From Teredinibacter sp. KSP-S5-2 (lineage in GTDB: Bacteria; Pseudomonadota; Gammaproteobacteria; Pseudomonadales; Cellvibrionaceae): a DNA stretch of 64,000 nucleotides. This document shows positions 17,567 to 26,786 of this stretch, one piece after another. The first letter of the stretch is position 1; each line of letters starts with the position of its first letter. The stretch spans positions 3,749,001-3,813,000 of the forward strand of contig NZ_CP120416.1 in NCBI RefSeq assembly GCF_032773895.1, given 5' to 3'. The notes below the pieces were generated by a model, which searched no databases, had not been told where the DNA came from, and was given only the letters and a program-made list of their open reading frames with translations. A program made the translations under genes and the position numbers.

Positions 17567-17956
17567 CTAGACAGACTGAATGGGATACTCCGCAGCTTCC
17601 CATGCGAGATAACCACCCGCCAGGGACTTAAGCTGTTGAAAGCCCATATCCTGCAATGATTTTGCAGCCAAGGCCGAGCGACCACCCGTTCGACAGTAGA
17701 GATAGATTTCAGCTTCTTTTAATTGCAATGAAGGGGCGATTTTTTGTTCAACCGCAGGGTGGCCTTCAACTTCAAACTCTAACAACCCTCTTGGAATATT
17801 TATCGCACCAAAAATGTGCCCTGCGTTATACTCAGCGGGCTCCCGAACGTCTATGATTATGGGGGCGTCACCCAGTTTCTGTTTTAGGGTTTCGGCTTCA
17901 ACTTCATCGATACACTGTTTTGCTTCTTGGACGAGCTGCATAGCGGTTTTCGACAT
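17567..17956 (-). CDS. Rhodanese-like sulfurtransferase
   Basis: 129 aa from the ATG at 17956, with AGGAG 8 nt upstream. A short helical N-terminus leads into a single rhodanese domain: IIIDVREPAEYNAGHIFGAINIPRG, then the active-site loop YCRTGGRSALAA with the persulfide-forming C88. It would transfer sulfane sulfur to thiols or cyanide in the cytoplasm. It is divergent from the MMPL exporter operon; two TTAG-N6-CTAA palindromes lie between them, the same element found upstream of a BigR-type repressor and cysK. That context points to reactive-sulfur handling. Confidence 0.9.
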   Translation of the reverse strand: MSKTAMQLVQEAKQCIDEVEAETLKQKLGDAPIIIDVREPAEYNAGHIFGAINIPRGLLEFEVEGHPAVEQKIAPSLQLKEAEIYLYCRTGGRSALAAKSLQDMGFQQLKSLAGGYLAWEAAEYPIQSV

Positions 17957-18021
17957 AATAACTCCTACTAACGATTTACAAATGGACTTAACAAGCAACA
18001 ATAACACAAAAAGCTTGTAAT

Positions 18022-18035
18022 TTAGAATATACTAA
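18022..18035. promoter_or_regulatory. Palindromic operator TTAG-N6-CTAA, copy 1
   Basis: TTAG AATATA CTAA in the divergent rhodanese/MMPL promoter region. The same half-sites and spacing occur at 18055 and 23528. Proposed binding site of the BigR-like repressor encoded at 23105-23455. Confidence 0.65.
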
Positions 18036-18054
18036 TATAACCTTTCGACAAACA

Positions 18055-18068
18055 TTAGGACAACCTAA
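18055..18068. promoter_or_regulatory. Palindromic operator TTAG-N6-CTAA, copy 2
   Basis: TTAG GACAAC CTAA, extended by an outer A/T pair to a 16-bp palindrome. Its centre is 33 bp from copy 1, close to three helical turns, so two dimers could bind the same face. Confidence 0.65.
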
Positions 18069-18094
18069 TATACACCAATTTCGCTAAAGGTTTG

Positions 18095-20638
18095 ATGATC
18101 TCAATGAAAAACTGGACGATTAACACCGCTCTCAATCACCCAAAGGCTGTGTATTGGGCTATGGGTGTGCTTACGCTAGTCTTAACCGCATTCATTCCGT
18201 TAATACAGATTGATACCGACCCGGAGAACATGCTGCCAGTAGATCAACCTGACAGGGTGTTTCACAATCAGGTCAAACAGGAGTTCTCGCTTTACGACTC
18301 CATTGTTGTAGGCGCAGTAAATACTTACCATCCAAATGGAATCTTCAACGCAGAATCCCTCTCTGCATTGCATAGTCTAACTCAACACATACTGACTATA
18401 GACGGTGTAATCGAACAGGATCTGATGTCACTCAGCACTTCTGACAATATAGAACAAGCCGGCCCAGGCACCATCCGGTTTGAGTGGTTAATGCCCCAAG
18501 CACCGGAAAATGAACAGACTGCCCAGGCAATACAGAAAAAGGTTAACCGCCTGCCTCTTGCGCTGGAAACTCTGGTGTCCGGTGATGGTAAATCCGCGGC
18601 GATCTACGTCCCAATTAAAAGCAAGGATGAGAGCCACCGCATTTCAAAAGAAATCCTGGCCTATATCGATCAACTCAATAGTGATGACGAATACCACATT
18701 ACAGGCTTGCCGGTTGCGGAAGACACCTTTGGTTTTGAAATGTTTGTCCAAATGGGGATCTCCGCTCCATTAGCTGCGGTCATGATCTTCATCATTATGT
18801 TGCTGTTCTTCCGCTCCTTTAATTTGGTTATCGCGCCCATGATCGTGGCCATGGCAACCGTGTTATCTACTATGGGGCTGCTAATTGCGTGTGGTTATAC
18901 GGTACACATCATGAGTTCCATGATCGCCATCTTCCTCATGCCCATTGCCGTTGTGGATTCGGTCCATATCATGTCCGAGTTCGCCGACCGCTATAAGCCA
19001 GGCAGAACCCCGAGAGATGTCGCCAGAGAAGTGCTTCAGCATCTATTTAAACCGATGCTGTTCACATCAATTACGTCTGCGGTGGGTTTCTTATCTCTCC
19101 TGATAACCCCAATTCCACCGGTTCAAATTTTTGGCTTCTTTGTTGCCTTTGGTATTCTGCTCGCGTTTATTTTTACCGTGCTCTTTATGCCCGCCTATAT
19201 CAGCCGCATGTCAGAGAAGAAACTGGCGGATATGCAAGCCGCCCTGCACGCCCATGATGGCGACAGTTTTCTGGCCCGAGTATTGAAATATATGGGCGTG
19301 GCAACCGTGAACTACTCCAAACTGATTCTCATTGTATTCATCGCACTGTTCGGCGTAAGTGTGGTGGGCATCCAAAAAATTCAGATTAATGATAACCCTG
19401 TTCGCTGGTTTAAAGCCGACCACAGAATTCGTATTGCCGATGAAGTGTTGAATCATCATTTCGCTGGTACTTACGATGCATTTTTAACTTTGAGCTTTAC
19501 CGGAAAAGACATGCTTATCCAACAACAGCAAGCCAAAGTGAATGTGCTGCTGAGTCAGGTGGATAACAAGCAAATTGAAACCGTTGCCAAGCAGTTTCTG
19601 AATAACGCTATCGACACCAATGAATTGATAAGCCGCCTGGATGACTTATCCTTCGACCTGGATGGCAACGCATTAACGGCTGTTGAAGAACTTATTAGCC
19701 AATTGGAAACCTACGCGACCGAGGCTAAATACTTCACCCGTCCAGATGTTCTTGCGTATATGGAACAGCTACAGAAGCATATGGACTCCACCGGTTTAGT
19801 CGGTAAATCCAATGCCATAACAGATTTGGTCAAAACCGTTAACCGTGAACTCTATTCAGGCGAGGACGGTGATTACAAAATTCCACCGACTCAAGCGGGT
19901 GTTGCCCAAGCACTACTCCAATTTCAGTCTTCTCACCGGCCTCAAGATTTATGGCATATGGTGAACCCGGATTACAGTCGTGCGCTGATCTGGTTACAGC
20001 TTACCAGCGGTGATAATCAGGATATGAATCGTGTGATCGATTCGGTTAAAGACTATGTTGCCAGTCATCCACTGCCAGAAGGCATGGAATACCGTTGGGC
20101 AGGCAAAACCTTCATTAATGTCGTCTGGCAGGAAGCGATGGTAACCGGCATGCTGGAAAGCCTGATCAGCGCTTTCGTCGTCGTGTTTATTATGATGGTG
20201 GTGCTTTTCCGCTCCGTATTGTTCGGCACACTTGCCATGCTGCCACTCACACTCACCATTACCTTTATTTATGGGTTAATTGGCTGGATTGGAAAAGATT
20301 ACGATATGCCTATCGCGGTACTGTCAGCATTAACACTCGGCCTGTCCGTTGACTTCGCAATCCACTTTTTGGAACGCGCACGGGAAACCTTCAAACAAAC
20401 CGGCAACTTCCATGAAGCCATGGCGATTATGTTCGACGAACCCGCTAACGCCATTAGCCGTAACGCACTGGTGATTGCATTGGGCTTTACCCCGTTACTG
20501 TTTGCGCCTCTTGTCCCTTACATCACGGTTGGCGTATTCCTGGCGTCCATTATGGCGGCATCCGGTTTGGTTACCCTGATGGTACTACCGGCCGTGTTAA
20601 ATCAGATAAAACGCTTTGTCGTGAAGACAGCCAATTAA
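18095..20638 (+). CDS. MMPL/RND-superfamily exporter
   Basis: 847 aa from the ATG at 18095 (AAAGG just upstream; ATG at 18104 is an alternative). Two homologous halves, each with one N-terminal helix, a large periplasmic loop and a cluster of about five helices: first cluster about 215-375, second about 690-845. It has RND/MMPL features (IFLMPIAVVDSVHIMSEFAD in the first half, LTLGLSVDFAIHFLERARE in the second). The family exports lipids, hopanoids or other hydrophobic compounds using proton motive force. It forms an operon with a LolA-like protein and a DUF1302-like barrel, which together resemble a trans-envelope lipid or hydrophobic-compound route. Confidence 0.88.
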   Translation: MISMKNWTINTALNHPKAVYWAMGVLTLVLTAFIPLIQIDTDPENMLPVDQPDRVFHNQVKQEFSLYDSIVVGAVNTYHPNGIFNAESLSALHSLTQHILTIDGVIEQDLMSLSTSDNIEQAGPGTIRFEWLMPQAPENEQTAQAIQKKVNRLPLALETLVSGDGKSAAIYVPIKSKDESHRISKEILAYIDQLNSDDEYHITGLPVAEDTFGFEMFVQMGISAPLAAVMIFIIMLLFFRSFNLVIAPMIVAMATVLSTMGLLIACGYTVHIMSSMIAIFLMPIAVVDSVHIMSEFADRYKPGRTPRDVAREVLQHLFKPMLFTSITSAVGFLSLLITPIPPVQIFGFFVAFGILLAFIFTVLFMPAYISRMSEKKLADMQAALHAHDGDSFLARVLKYMGVATVNYSKLILIVFIALFGVSVVGIQKIQINDNPVRWFKADHRIRIADEVLNHHFAGTYDAFLTLSFTGKDMLIQQQQAKVNVLLSQVDNKQIETVAKQFLNNAIDTNELISRLDDLSFDLDGNALTAVEELISQLETYATEAKYFTRPDVLAYMEQLQKHMDSTGLVGKSNAITDLVKTVNRELYSGEDGDYKIPPTQAGVAQALLQFQSSHRPQDLWHMVNPDYSRALIWLQLTSGDNQDMNRVIDSVKDYVASHPLPEGMEYRWAGKTFINVVWQEAMVTGMLESLISAFVVVFIMMVVLFRSVLFGTLAMLPLTLTITFIYGLIGWIGKDYDMPIAVLSALTLGLSVDFAIHFLERARETFKQTGNFHEAMAIMFDEPANAISRNALVIALGFTPLLFAPLVPYITVGVFLASIMAASGLVTLMVLPAVLNQIKRFVVKTAN

Positions 20639-20651
20639 TTTAGGAGGCCTT

Positions 20652-21476
20652 ATGTTTTCTTGTAAAAAAGCATCATGCAATATCGCCGCATTTGCCTTTG
20701 TTGGGGTAGCACTATTCCTCGTGTTTCTGCTCTCCAATAAAACCACTGCGGCAGAACTCACAGCAGATCAAATCGTGGAAAAAGCCAACCTGGCTTCATA
20801 CTATGCCGGCGCAGATGGACGAAGCCAGGCACGGATGAAAATTGTCGACTCACAGGGAAGAAGCCAATTACGACAATTCACCATTCTGCGTAAAGATATC
20901 GAGGACGCCGGCAAGCAGGATTTTCTGGTTGTCTTTTCCCGCCCGGCAGACGTTAGAGGCACGGTATTTTTAGTGAAAAAGAACCCGGCGGATGATGACA
21001 ACCGTTGGCTGTACCTTCCCGGCCTGGATTTAGTGAAACGTATTTCCGCCGGAGACAAACGCACCAGCTTTGTTGGCTCCCACTACTTCTATGAAGATGT
21101 ATCAGGGCGCGCGCCCATCCAAGACAACCATGAACTGGTTCGTCAGGATGACTCTCATTACTACTTAAAACATACACCAAAAGATAAAAATTCGGTGGAG
21201 TTTAGTTATTACGAAACCGCGATCGACAAAAGTACCTTTTTACCGATGAAGATCGATTATTTCGATGAAAACAAAAAGCCAATACGCAGCGTTGAAGTCG
21301 ATACCGTAGAAACGGTGAAAGGCTATCCAACCGTGACTCAGTCGAAAATTACTGATCACAAATCCGGTGGCTACACGCTAATGCAGTTCCGTTTTATGGA
21401 CTACGATCTGGGCATTGAAGAAAGCATTTTCTCCGAACGGTCTTTACGTAATCCGCCCCAGAAATGGCTTGAGTAA
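20652..21476 (+). CDS. Outer-membrane lipoprotein-sorting (LolA-like) family protein
   Basis: 274 aa with an N-terminal signal or anchor (about 9-30, ending TTAAE), 13 bp after the exporter with RBS AGGAGG. The mature part matches the LolA-like family usually annotated as outer membrane lipoprotein-sorting protein: ADQIVEKANLASYYAGADG, FLVVFSRPADVRGTVFLV, WLYLPGLDLVKRISAGDKRTSF and a C-terminal antiparallel sheet. Members of this branch typically neighbour MMPL exporters and act as periplasmic carriers of hydrophobic cargo. It is the probable periplasmic link between the exporter and the outer-membrane protein encoded next. Confidence 0.83.
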   Translation: MFSCKKASCNIAAFAFVGVALFLVFLLSNKTTAAELTADQIVEKANLASYYAGADGRSQARMKIVDSQGRSQLRQFTILRKDIEDAGKQDFLVVFSRPADVRGTVFLVKKNPADDDNRWLYLPGLDLVKRISAGDKRTSFVGSHYFYEDVSGRAPIQDNHELVRQDDSHYYLKHTPKDKNSVEFSYYETAIDKSTFLPMKIDYFDENKKPIRSVEVDTVETVKGYPTVTQSKITDHKSGGYTLMQFRFMDYDLGIEESIFSERSLRNPPQKWLE

Positions 21477-21485
21477 TCCTACGAT

Positions 21486-22799
21486 ATGAACAAAAAACAG
21501 TTATTCATACTTCCCCTATTACTCTTCTCCCTGGCCACTCAGGCCGAGGATGACCAGTGGTCAGACTCAGAAGGCGGCAGCGACTGGGGTAACGAGAAAT
21601 GGGGAGAGGAATCCTGGAACGAGAGCAGTTCCACACCGCTATTTACCGGCTTCGTTGAAGCCGGGTATAGCGGCTGGATAAATGATTCCGTCAACCACAG
21701 CGATCGGCCACTGGAGGAAATCCGCTGGCGCCTGGAAAGAGCCGATAACTTCAACGGTTTTAAAACCACCGTATACTCTGATATCACCTACGATGGGGTA
21801 ACCGATAAAACCGAAATAAAACTCCGCGAGTTTAACTTGCAGTTTTCGCTAACGGACTCCATCGACACCAAATTAGGCAGACAGATTCTGACATGGGGAA
21901 CCGGGGATCTTATTTTTATTAACGACTTGTTTCCCAAAGACTGGCAATCCTTTTTTAATGGACGGGATGATGAATACCTGAAAGCGCCTTCCGACGCGGC
22001 CAAGGTATCCTTTTATTCCCCCGGCTTTAACTGGGACTGGATCGTCACCCCTGAGTTCGATAAAGACAACTTCCTCTCTGGCGAAAGGTTTAGCTCATAT
22101 TCCCCCCAAACCCAGAGTATTGCGCAACCAGAATCCCCTTTTAGTTCAGATACGTCCACCGACAATGATTATGAAGTGTCCACACGTATCTTTGGCATTA
22201 AGGGTTCCAAAGAATGGGCGATATATGGCTATCGAGGGTTCTACAAAACACCCGACTCAGTAAGCGAAGCAAACACCCCCATGCATTCTCGCATGAACGC
22301 CTTGGGAGCCAGTTTACGCATGCCACTTGGCAAAGGGTTATGGAATATCGAAACCGGGTATTACCAGAGTGTTGAGGACGAGAATGGTGATAATCCGCGA
22401 GTGCCCAACGACGAGATCCGGCTTCTTACTGGTTACGAAATGGAAATTGTGAAGAATCTGACCGCCGCCGCTCAGTTCTATCTGGAAAAAACCCAGGACT
22501 ACCAGCAGCAACAGCAACATTCCTACGCCCCCGTACAAGAACGTAGTGAATATTATGAAATGCTAACGCTACGCTTAACCCATTTGGCCATGCGGCAAAA
22601 CCTGACGTCCTCCCTTTTCATCTTTTACTCTCCCGATGAAGAAGATGGGCACCTGCGCCTGAAAGCCGAGTACAGAATTAACGATAACTGGAAAATTGCC
22701 GCTGGCTCCAACGTATTTTTTGGTGAGAAGGATTACACCTTTTGGGGGCAATTAGACGAAAACGACAACCTGTGGATGCGAATCAGGTATTCCTATTAA
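21486..22799 (+). CDS. Outer-membrane beta-barrel protein, DUF1302-like
   Basis: 437 aa with a signal peptide (cleavage after TQA, about residue 20) and an acidic, Trp/Ser/Gly-rich linker (about 21-50). It then has alternating amphipathic strands ending in the aromatic C-terminus expected of an outer-membrane barrel (MRIRYSY). The segment KLGRQILTWGTGDLIFINDL is typical of DUF1302-like barrels found beside MMPL/LolA-like genes. A run QQQQQ lies in a predicted loop. It is third in the operon, 9 bp after the LolA-like gene, and would complete a route from inner to outer membrane. Cargo unknown. Confidence 0.78.
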   Translation: MNKKQLFILPLLLFSLATQAEDDQWSDSEGGSDWGNEKWGEESWNESSSTPLFTGFVEAGYSGWINDSVNHSDRPLEEIRWRLERADNFNGFKTTVYSDITYDGVTDKTEIKLREFNLQFSLTDSIDTKLGRQILTWGTGDLIFINDLFPKDWQSFFNGRDDEYLKAPSDAAKVSFYSPGFNWDWIVTPEFDKDNFLSGERFSSYSPQTQSIAQPESPFSSDTSTDNDYEVSTRIFGIKGSKEWAIYGYRGFYKTPDSVSEANTPMHSRMNALGASLRMPLGKGLWNIETGYYQSVEDENGDNPRVPNDEIRLLTGYEMEIVKNLTAAAQFYLEKTQDYQQQQQHSYAPVQERSEYYEMLTLRLTHLAMRQNLTSSLFIFYSPDEEDGHLRLKAEYRINDNWKIAAGSNVFFGEKDYTFWGQLDENDNLWMRIRYSY

Positions 22800-22832
22800 T
22801 CATCCACAAAAGAATTTTTGGAGGTACAAACC

Positions 22833-23048
22833 ATGTCACTAGAAAGAGCATTAACTGCGTTTGCCGGAATGATGGTACTGATTTCAGTCGCCCTCACCTA
22901 TTTTGTTCACCCCTATTTTGTTTGGTTCACCGTATTCATCGGTGCGAACCTGTTTCAACAATCATTTACCCGCTTCTGCCCGGCAACAATGATTATGAGA
23001 AAAGTGTTTGGCTTGAAAACAGAAAGAGAGCTGGCATTAGAAAAATAG
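22833..23048 (+). CDS. DUF2892 (YgaP-type) small membrane protein
   Basis: 71 aa from the ATG at 22833 with GGAGG about 8 nt upstream. Two hydrophobic helices (TAFAGMMVLISVALTYFV and WFTVFIGANLFQQSFT) followed by RFCPATMIMRK. This is the inner-membrane module fused to rhodanese in YgaP or found alone in sulfide-response operons. The Cys in FCPA is conserved in the family. It closes the exporter operon and faces the BigR-like repressor gene, which strengthens the reactive-sulfur interpretation. Confidence 0.82.
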   Translation: MSLERALTAFAGMMVLISVALTYFVHPYFVWFTVFIGANLFQQSFTRFCPATMIMRKVFGLKTERELALEK

Positions 23049-23058
23049 AATGGACGAT

Positions 23059-23090
23059 TCCCCCTTTGGTGATTTCCAGAGGGGGATTTA
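23059..23090. terminator. Bidirectional terminator between DUF2892 and arsR-family genes
   Basis: 11-bp stem (TCCCCCTTTGG / CCAGAGGGGGA, one G-T pair), 6-nt loop, then TTTAT, placed between convergent genes. Confidence 0.75.
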
Positions 23091-23104
23091 TAACGGATGC
23101 AGTA

Positions 23105-23455
23105 TTAAGCCTGGACTTCTCCCCCATCCACCAGCTCAGTAGACACTGAACAGTAGATACCATGTAGGGTTTCAATCACTCTGGCCGCAGGACCTTCCAC
23201 AATGGAGTAATAGATTGTCTGGGAGTCCCGACGGGTGTTCACCAAACCATCTTTCCTCAACACTGCGAGGTGTTGTGACAATGCGGACTGACTTAAATCC
23301 AATTGCTCATTAAGTTGTGATACTGAAAGCTCCCCTTGACTCAGTATGCACAGAATCAAAAGCCTATTTTCATTTGCTAACGCCTTTAACAGGCGACTCG
23401 CATTATTTGCGTGAGCACGCAATTGCAGAACATCAAACTCTTCACAAGTACTCAA
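23105..23455 (-). CDS. ArsR-family repressor, BigR/SqrR/YgaV persulfide-sensor type
   Basis: 116 aa, TTG start at 23455 with an AAGGGGGG Shine-Dalgarno 7 nt upstream; no ATG is available at the N-terminus. Winged-helix fold with ANENRLLILCIL and recognition helix LSQSALSQHLAVLRKDGLV. Cys36 and Cys102 are 66 residues apart, the same separation as the redox pair of SqrR and BigR, which forms a tetrasulfide with persulfides and releases DNA. Cys4 is additional. Neighbours (rhodanese, DUF2892, cysK) fit that sensor class. A TTAG-N6-CTAA palindrome lies 73 bp upstream and predicts autoregulation. Confidence 0.85.
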   Translation of the reverse strand: MSTCEEFDVLQLRAHANNASRLLKALANENRLLILCILSQGELSVSQLNEQLDLSQSALSQHLAVLRKDGLVNTRRDSQTIYYSIVEGPAARVIETLHGIYCSVSTELVDGGEVQA

Positions 23456-23527
23456 GGGAATCCCCCCTTATTTTAGGCGACACGAACCGATACAATACCA
23501 CTAACTAAAACCGGCCACAACTCTAAT

Positions 23528-23541
23528 TTAGATTTTTCTAA
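23528..23541. promoter_or_regulatory. Palindromic operator TTAG-N6-CTAA, copy 3
   Basis: TTAG ATTTTT CTAA in the 191 bp between the divergent repressor and cysK starts. Same half-sites and spacing as the two copies in front of the rhodanese and exporter operons. Confidence 0.65.
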
Positions 23542-23646
23542 TATATAAAATATTCCCTTTATATTTTTCGCCTCCAACATAAGCTTGCTTCTGCCTAAGC
23601 TTTGCTTTTCAATTGGCCCACGCACAACACTTGGATAAGGATTCTT

Positions 23647-24615
23647 ATGAGCAAAATCTACGCTGACAACTCACACACCATAGGCCATACCCCTCTGGTA
23701 AAAATAAGTCGAATAACAGATAAAAACATTTTGGTAAAAATCGAATCCCGTAATCCCGCCACTTCAGTGAAGTGTCGAATTGGCTCCAACATGGTATGGG
23801 ATGCTGAAAAACGCGGCGTACTGAAGCCCGGTATGACTGTGGTCGAACCGACCTCGGGTAACACAGGTATTGCCCTTGCCTACGTCTGTGCCGCACGAGG
23901 CTACAAACTGGTTTTGACCATGCCGAACACCATGAGCCTGGAAAGAAGAAAGCTGATCAAAGCTCTTGGTGCTGAGCTGGAACTTACTCCCGGGGAAAAA
24001 GGGATGAAAGGCGCGATCGAAAAGGCTCAGGAAATTTGTGCCCAGGATCCAGACAATACTTTTATGCCCAGCCAGTTTGATAACCCCGCCAACCCTGAAA
24101 TTCACGAACAAACCACCGGCCCCGAAATCTGGCAGGACACGGACGGCGAAATTGATATTCTTATTTCAGGCGTCGGTACAGGTGGCACCATCACCGGCAT
24201 CAGCCGTTACATAAAACAAACCGAAGGCAAAGCAATCACCACTGTAGCAGTTGAGCCAGAAGATTCACCGGTCATCAGCCAAACACGTGCTGGTCAAGAG
24301 GTCACACCCGCGCCGCACAAAATTCAAGGCATAGGTGCAGGCTTTGTACCTGGCAATTTAGACCTGTCATTAATTGACGAAGTGGAGCTGGTCAGCAATG
24401 AAGACGCCATTAAAAATGCACATCGCTTAATGAAAGAAGAAGGCATATTGGCCGGTATTTCCAGCGGCGCGGCTTTAACTGCAGCCTTACGCCAGGCAGA
24501 AAAACCAGAAAACGCAGGTAAAACCATTGTCGCAATACTTCCCGATTCCGGCGAACGATACCTGTCCAGCATTCTGTTTGCAGATATGTTCACGGATAAA
24601 GAGCTTCAGCAGTAA
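23647..24615 (+). CDS. cysK: Cysteine synthase A (O-acetylserine sulfhydrylase)
   Basis: 322 aa from the ATG at 23647 (AAGGA 6 nt upstream). Nearly collinear with E. coli Cys[18 protein letters not shown] at the N-terminus, PLP lysine K42 in SVKCRIG, substrate loop [11 protein letters not shown], phosphate-binding [10 protein letters not shown], and C-terminal GISSGAA and [10 protein letters not shown]. It makes cysteine from O-acetylserine and sulfide in the cytoplasm. Here it is divergent from a persulfide-sensing repressor and shares its operator motif, so it may be induced as a sulfide sink rather than, or as well as, under CysB control. Confidence 0.95.
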   Translation: MSKIYADNSHTIGHTPLVKISRITDKNILVKIESRNPATSVKCRIGSNMVWDAEKRGVLKPGMTVVEPTSGNTGIALAYVCAARGYKLVLTMPNTMSLERRKLIKALGAELELTPGEKGMKGAIEKAQEICAQDPDNTFMPSQFDNPANPEIHEQTTGPEIWQDTDGEIDILISGVGTGGTITGISRYIKQTEGKAITTVAVEPEDSPVISQTRAGQEVTPAPHKIQGIGAGFVPGNLDLSLIDEVELVSNEDAIKNAHRLMKEEGILAGISSGAALTAALRQAEKPENAGKTIVAILPDSGERYLSSILFADMFTDKELQQ

Positions 24616-24622
24616 CTCAAAT

Positions 24623-24648
24623 ACGGCGCTTAGTGCGCCGTTATTTTA
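24623..24648 (+). terminator. Terminator after cysK
   Basis: Perfect 7-bp GC-rich stem (ACGGCGC / GCGCCGT), loop of 5 nt, followed by TATTTTAT. Confidence 0.85.
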
Positions 24649-24786
24649 TACAAAATGCGCGTTTAACCGATTTGATACCGGTTGTTAGACTTTAAACACA
24701 TCAAGTTTTGATATTACTCAATACCAGCGTCTAATAATCAAACAACGATAGTAAGTGGATAAAAACATAAAAACCAAGGAGCTGAA

Positions 24787-26730
24787 ATGAAGTCTCTCTT
24801 TTTCACCTTTTTCATATTGCTTTTCACCAATATAGCCCTGGCAAAGATTCCCATTGAGCACTTTGCTAAATCTGAACAGTATCTTGATGTCGTTATTTCC
24901 CCGACAGGTGAATACCTTGCGGTGGAAATGAAATCAAAAGACGATCGTCATATGATCGCTATTCTCAAAACGGAAGATATGTCTTTAGTCAGCCATATTC
25001 CCCCCTATGCCACAACAGAACCTATGAACCCTGTTTGGATATCGGATGACCGTTACACCTTTCAGATTGGCGAATATTACCCGGGTGAAAATATTTTGTA
25101 TCCAAACGGCGAGCTTGTTGCAGTCGATGCAAATGGAAAGAACATGAAGATGCTTGTTCAGTTGCAAAGTACAGTTAATAATGGTGTAGACACGTTTCCA
25201 AATAAAATTCGTGGTTATGCTGAAGTTTTGCATACATTACCAGAAGATCCAAAACATATTCTTATTCAGGTTCGTCCATGGACAGGATTTACAGAGAAGA
25301 ACCGTAATATAGATGTATACAAAATACGAACAAATACTGCAAAAGCGCGAAAAATTGCAATATCGCCGTCTAAAGAAGCATTTTTTCTTACATCACCAGA
25401 AGGGGAGATTACATATTCAGTCGGAATAGATTTAGAAGACAATAATAGATATGTCACCCATAAATTTAATAAAGGGAAATGGGAAAAAATATCAGACTAC
25501 CCCTCCGATAACGAGTACAAACCCCTGTTTTCCATAGGAGACGGCTCAGAAATACTGATCAAAGAGTTCCATAAAACGGGAACGAGCAAAATATATAAAT
25601 ACAATGTAGAGACGCAGGAAAAAAAAATAGTATTTAATCATCCCGTTGTAGATCCACATTCATATGACGTTAACCCAAAAAATAATGAAGTATTAGCAAT
25701 CAGCTTCGAACCTGATTATCCTGATATTGCATTAATTAATCCAAAACATCCCTTAACCTCATGGTATCCGGCCATATATCCGATTTTTGGAGGTAAGCGA
25801 GTAAGCTTCACCAGTGCTTCTAACGATAACTCGTTAATAATTGTGCATGTCACAGGTGACACAGCCCCCGGTCAATTTCATTTATTTAATACTAAAACCA
25901 AACAAATTAGATATTTATTAAACGCAAAAAAATGGTTAACGGATGAGCAACTATCTCCTACAAAACCCATTATTTTTGAAGCAAGAGACGGGTTAAAAAT
26001 TCGAGGTTACTTAACCTTACCGAAGACAGAACAAAAAACACCACCCGCAATGGTCGTTCTGCCTCATGGAGGACCGCATGCTCGAGACTTTTGGGAATAC
26101 AGTGATGATGTACAGTTTCTTGCCTCGCGAGGATATGCAGTACTACAAATAAACTATCGCGGTTCTAGCGGTTACGGTTATGACTTTGCAACCCGATCAG
26201 AGCTAAATTGGGGAAGCGATGTGCAGTACGATATTATCGATGGAACTAAATGGGCAATAAAAAACGGTCATGCGGACAAAAATAATATCTGTATTATGGG
26301 CTATTCTTTTGGTGGCTATTCAGCGTTAATGGCACCCACTATAGAGCAAGGATTGTTTAAATGCGCAATTGGAGCAGTAGGGGTGTACGACCAATCGTTA
26401 ATGTGGAAAACAGCAGATATTCATGAAAAACGTTCAGGACGTAACTACCTTGAGACAGAAATCGGAAAAGACGAAGAGGTTATGCGAAAGAACTCTCCAA
26501 TTTACCAGGTCGACAAGCTACAAATTCCCGTCTTACTGGCTCATGGTGGTAAAGACTGGCGCGCAGACGAAGAGCATTACCATAACATGGTAAAGACCCT
26601 AAAAGAACGCAATCACCCTCATGAAACATTTTTTGTAAAAAGTGAAGGGCATGGTTTTTCAACGGAAGAGTCTCGGATTAAATTCTATCAACACGTTGAA
26701 AAATTCTTACAAAAACACCTTTCACTGTAA
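24787..26730 (+). CDS. Secreted S9-family prolyl oligopeptidase-like peptidase
   Basis: 647 aa with a signal peptide (cleavage near ALA, residue 19). The N-terminal about 380 residues form a divergent beta-propeller. The C-terminal alpha/beta-hydrolase domain has LPHGGPHARDFWEY, NYRGSSGYG, the nucleophile elbow GYSFGGYS with S507, then D590 in HGGKDWRAD and H622 in EGHGF, a complete catalytic triad. S9C-type enzymes cleave oligopeptides, often after Pro or from acylated ends, in the periplasm. It is monocistronic, flanked by strong terminators, and notably AT-richer in the propeller region than in the hydrolase domain. Confidence 0.9.
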   Translation: MKSLFFTFFILLFTNIALAKIPIEHFAKSEQYLDVVISPTGEYLAVEMKSKDDRHMIAILKTEDMSLVSHIPPYATTEPMNPVWISDDRYTFQIGEYYPGENILYPNGELVAVDANGKNMKMLVQLQSTVNNGVDTFPNKIRGYAEVLHTLPEDPKHILIQVRPWTGFTEKNRNIDVYKIRTNTAKARKIAISPSKEAFFLTSPEGEITYSVGIDLEDNNRYVTHKFNKGKWEKISDYPSDNEYKPLFSIGDGSEILIKEFHKTGTSKIYKYNVETQEKKIVFNHPVVDPHSYDVNPKNNEVLAISFEPDYPDIALINPKHPLTSWYPAIYPIFGGKRVSFTSASNDNSLIIVHVTGDTAPGQFHLFNTKTKQIRYLLNAKKWLTDEQLSPTKPIIFEARDGLKIRGYLTLPKTEQKTPPAMVVLPHGGPHARDFWEYSDDVQFLASRGYAVLQINYRGSSGYGYDFATRSELNWGSDVQYDIIDGTKWAIKNGHADKNNICIMGYSFGGYSALMAPTIEQGLFKCAIGAVGVYDQSLMWKTADIHEKRSGRNYLETEIGKDEEVMRKNSPIYQVDKLQIPVLLAHGGKDWRADEEHYHNMVKTLKERNHPHETFFVKSEGHGFSTEESRIKFYQHVEKFLQKHLSL

Positions 26731-26745
26731 GTAAAAAATACAGCT

Positions 26746-26773
26746 AGCCCGCCATAAGTTTTGGCGGGCTTTT
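26746..26773. terminator. Bidirectional terminator between S9 peptidase and MCP genes
   Basis: Perfect 9-bp stem (AGCCCGCCA / TGGCGGGCT), 7-nt loop, then TTT, between convergent genes. Confidence 0.88.
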
Positions 26774-26786
26774 CATATAACCGATA

